This document shows positions 62,616 to 64,000 of a stretch of 64,000 bases of DNA, one piece after another. A model generated the notes under the pieces. That model saw only the letters and a program-made list of their open reading frames with translations. It ran no database searches and was not told the DNA's origin. Position numbers and translations under genes: made by a program. Positions within the stretch are counted from its first letter, which is position 1, and each line of letters starts with the position of its first letter. The DNA lies in assembly GCA_028281265.1 (NCBI GenBank), contig JANQKE010000211.1, positions 1 through 64,000 of the forward strand. Direction: 5' to 3'. This stretch comes from Alphaproteobacteria bacterium (GTDB lineage Bacteria > Pseudomonadota > Alphaproteobacteria > DSM-16000 > Inquilinaceae).

Positions 62616-63764
62616 TCATGCCAGCCAGCGCCGCAAGCGCTTGGCGGCTTCGGCCATGTCCTCGGTCGCACCGGCGAAGGAGAACCGCATCGTCGCATGG
62701 CCGCGGGTCGGGTCGAAATCGGTTCCGGGCGTCGCTGCGACACCGGTTTCGTCCAGCATCCGGCGGCAGAACGCCACGCTGTCGTTCGTCAGATGGGCGA
62801 TGTCAGCGTAGAGGTAGAAGGCGCCCTCCGCCGGGGCGAGGCGGGTGAACCCGGCTTTGGGCAGTTCCTCCAGCAGCAACGCCCGGTTGGCGGCGTAGCG
62901 GCGGACATTGGCCTCCAACTCGTCGGTGCAGTCGAAGGCGGCCTCCGCGGCATGCTGCGCGATCGCCGAGGCGGATACGAACAGATTGCCCTGCAGGCAG
63001 TCGACCGGCCGCACCAGGTCTTCCGGCAGCACCATCCAGCCGATCCGCCAGCCGGTCATCGAGTAGTATTTGGAGAAGCTCGATACCACGATCGTGCTGT
63101 CGCTGTAGCTCACCGCCGATACCGCCGGCCGTTCGTAGGTGATGCCGTGATAGATCTCGTCGGAGATCAGGCGGATCCCCTCGGTGTCGCAATGGCGGGC
63201 GAGCGCCTGCATCTCGTCGGCGTGCAGCATCGTGCCGGTGGGGTTGGCCGGGCTGGCGACGATGAGCCCGTCGACCGGACGCTCGAGCGCGGCGAGCATC
63301 GCCGGCGTCGGCTGGTAGCGGCTGTCCTGGGCCGTTTCGAGCAGCACCGCCTCGATCCCCAGGGCTTTGAGGATGTTGCGGTAGGCGGGATAGCCGGGGG
63401 AGGCGAGCGCCACCCGGTCCCCCACCTCGAAGGCCGACAGGAAGGCCAGGGTGAACGCGCCGCTGGAGGCTTGGGTCACCGCGATCCGTTCGGCGGGTAC
63501 CTCGGCGCCGTAGGTTTCCCGGTAGTGCCGGGCCAGCCGGTCGCGCAGGCTCGGCCGTCCCAGGGCGAGGGTGTAGCCCAGCGTGTCCGTATCGATGGCA
63601 TGCTTGGCCGCGTCCAGCGCACCCTTCGGGGCGGCCGTACTGGGCTGGCCGACCATCAGCGGCAGCATGTCGGCGTGGCTGGCCTGCCGTTCGGCGGCCG
63701 CGGCCATCACGTCCATGACGATGAACGGCGGCACCCGGCCGCGTTCGGTGACTTTCAGAACCAT
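62616..63764 (-). CDS. Class I/II pyridoxal-phosphate aminotransferase
   Basis: The 382-residue product is a fold-type I aminotransferase. Marks: LMVGQPSTAAPKGALDAAKH, LGYTLALGRPSLRDRLARHY, ASSGAFTLAFLSAFEVGDRV, ASPGYPAYRNILKALGIEAV, SPANPTGTML, ISDEIYHGITYE (PLP-binding Asp/Tyr), and the Schiff-base Lys in VVSSFSKYYSMTGWRIGW. C-terminal ATMRFSFAG carries the carboxylate-binding Arg. Aspartate or aromatic aminotransferase-like, with the amino donor unknown. It starts about 60 bp from the neighbouring gene end on the same strand. Confidence 0.92.
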   Translation of the reverse strand: MVLKVTERGRVPPFIVMDVMAAAAERQASHADMLPLMVGQPSTAAPKGALDAAKHAIDTDTLGYTLALGRPSLRDRLARHYRETYGAEVPAERIAVTQASSGAFTLAFLSAFEVGDRVALASPGYPAYRNILKALGIEAVLLETAQDSRYQPTPAMLAALERPVDGLIVASPANPTGTMLHADEMQALARHCDTEGIRLISDEIYHGITYERPAVSAVSYSDSTIVVSSFSKYYSMTGWRIGWMVLPEDLVRPVDCLQGNLFVSASAIAQHAAEAAFDCTDELEANVRRYAANRALLLEELPKAGFTRLAPAEGAFYLYADIAHLTNDSVAFCRRMLDETGVAATPGTDFDPTRGHATMRFSFAGATEDMAEAAKRLRRWLA

Positions 63765-63788
63765 GGCGGAAGGCTCCTCGGCGGCCGG

Positions 63789-64000
63789 TCAGAATGCTAG
63801 CGGCAGGCCGCTGAACGCGAGGCCATCGGCCCGAGGGTCGGCGACGGCCCGGCAGGGCCCCCGTTCCCCGCGCACGCTCGGACAGGCGATGCCGATCACG
63901 CGGCCGAGTTCCGCGACCTCGCCCGGTGCGGCCTCGTCCCGGCGGGTTCCATCCGGCAGCACGGCCGTGCGCGGAGCCGCGACGGAATCGCCGAGATCGC
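63789..64000 (-). CDS. C-terminal fragment, probably gamma-glutamyltransferase-like (cut by window edge)
   Basis: The minus-strand frame is open from the window edge to TGA at 63789-63791. It encodes about 69 residues, ending DLGDSVAAPRTAVLPDG..., GRVIGIACPSVRGE, then GPCRAVADPRADGLAFSG and LPLAF. The A.DPR.DGLA segment near the C-terminus is characteristic of gamma-glutamyltransferases, whose catalytic parts would lie beyond the window. The assignment rests on this short tail only. Confidence 0.45.
   Translation of the reverse strand, partial: DLGDSVAAPRTAVLPDGTRRDEAAPGEVAELGRVIGIACPSVRGERGPCRAVADPRADGLAFSGLPLAF

Overview
The window is chromosomal DNA from a motile, GC-rich alphaproteobacterium, probably of the Rhodospirillales or a neighbouring order. 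The basis is FlbT and FlaF beside flagellin, sigma-54 promoters on hook genes, the RHH_4-type ribbon-helix-helix protein, and the conserved blocks aroQ-accB-accC and serB/miaA/ilvBHC. Genes are dense, codon use is strongly GC-biased, and most long antisense open frames are shadows. No prophage, transposase or CRISPR array is visible.

Layout. (1) 0.3-17.5 kb is a flagellar island: fliK-flgD leftward; flgE, a DUF1217 protein, flgK, flgL and flbT rightward; a FlaG-like gene; a diguanylate cyclase; then flagellin set between an unnamed FAD/NAD-binding protein and a TPR-methyltransferase; then flaF. (2) 17.5-20 kb holds a TSUP permease, an HpcH/HpaI aldolase broken by an in-frame TGA, and a small RHH regulator. 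(3) 20.3-26.6 kb is a xylose block: xylA with a di-heme cytochrome gene, a small membrane protein, xylB, and a divergent aldose epimerase. (4) 26.7-37.5 kb is housekeeping and signalling: tRNA-Leu(UAA), a ferredoxin/flavodoxin-NADP reductase, nrdA behind an NrdR-type site, a hybrid histidine kinase, a PAS protein, aroQ and accBC. (5) 37.7-43.9 kb is a tandem glycine riboswitch followed by gcvT-gcvH-gcvP and a class III CoA-transferase. (6) 43.9-47.6 kb holds a second PAS protein, an SDR, a GlxA/AraC regulator and a second TSUP permease. (7) 47.6-53.6 kb is serB, miaA and ilvB-ilvH-ilvC. (8) 53.7-61.6 kb is a catabolic cassette: acyl-CoA ligase, TAXI-TRAP transporter, acyl-CoA dehydrogenase, a damaged alpha/beta hydrolase and a GntR regulator. 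(9) An aminotransferase and the end of a gamma-glutamyltransferase-like gene close the window.

The most unusual content is intergenic. At least twelve copies of a modular palindromic mosaic are scattered through the window. Four hairpin types, here named alpha, beta, gamma and delta, occur in the fixed order alpha-beta-gamma-delta as whole or partial sets in either orientation. Several arms differ between copies but keep their pairing through compensatory changes. Many copies begin or end at CTAG, and in three genes the terminal TAG of the element is the stop codon. One copy separates the binding-protein gene from the permease gene of the TRAP operon, a layout like the REP elements between malE and malF of E. 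coli. An unrelated pair of repeats of about 80 bp (epsilon) lies at the left edge and at 46.7 kb. The mosaics resemble BIME/RIME elements in concept, but I do not recognise this family.
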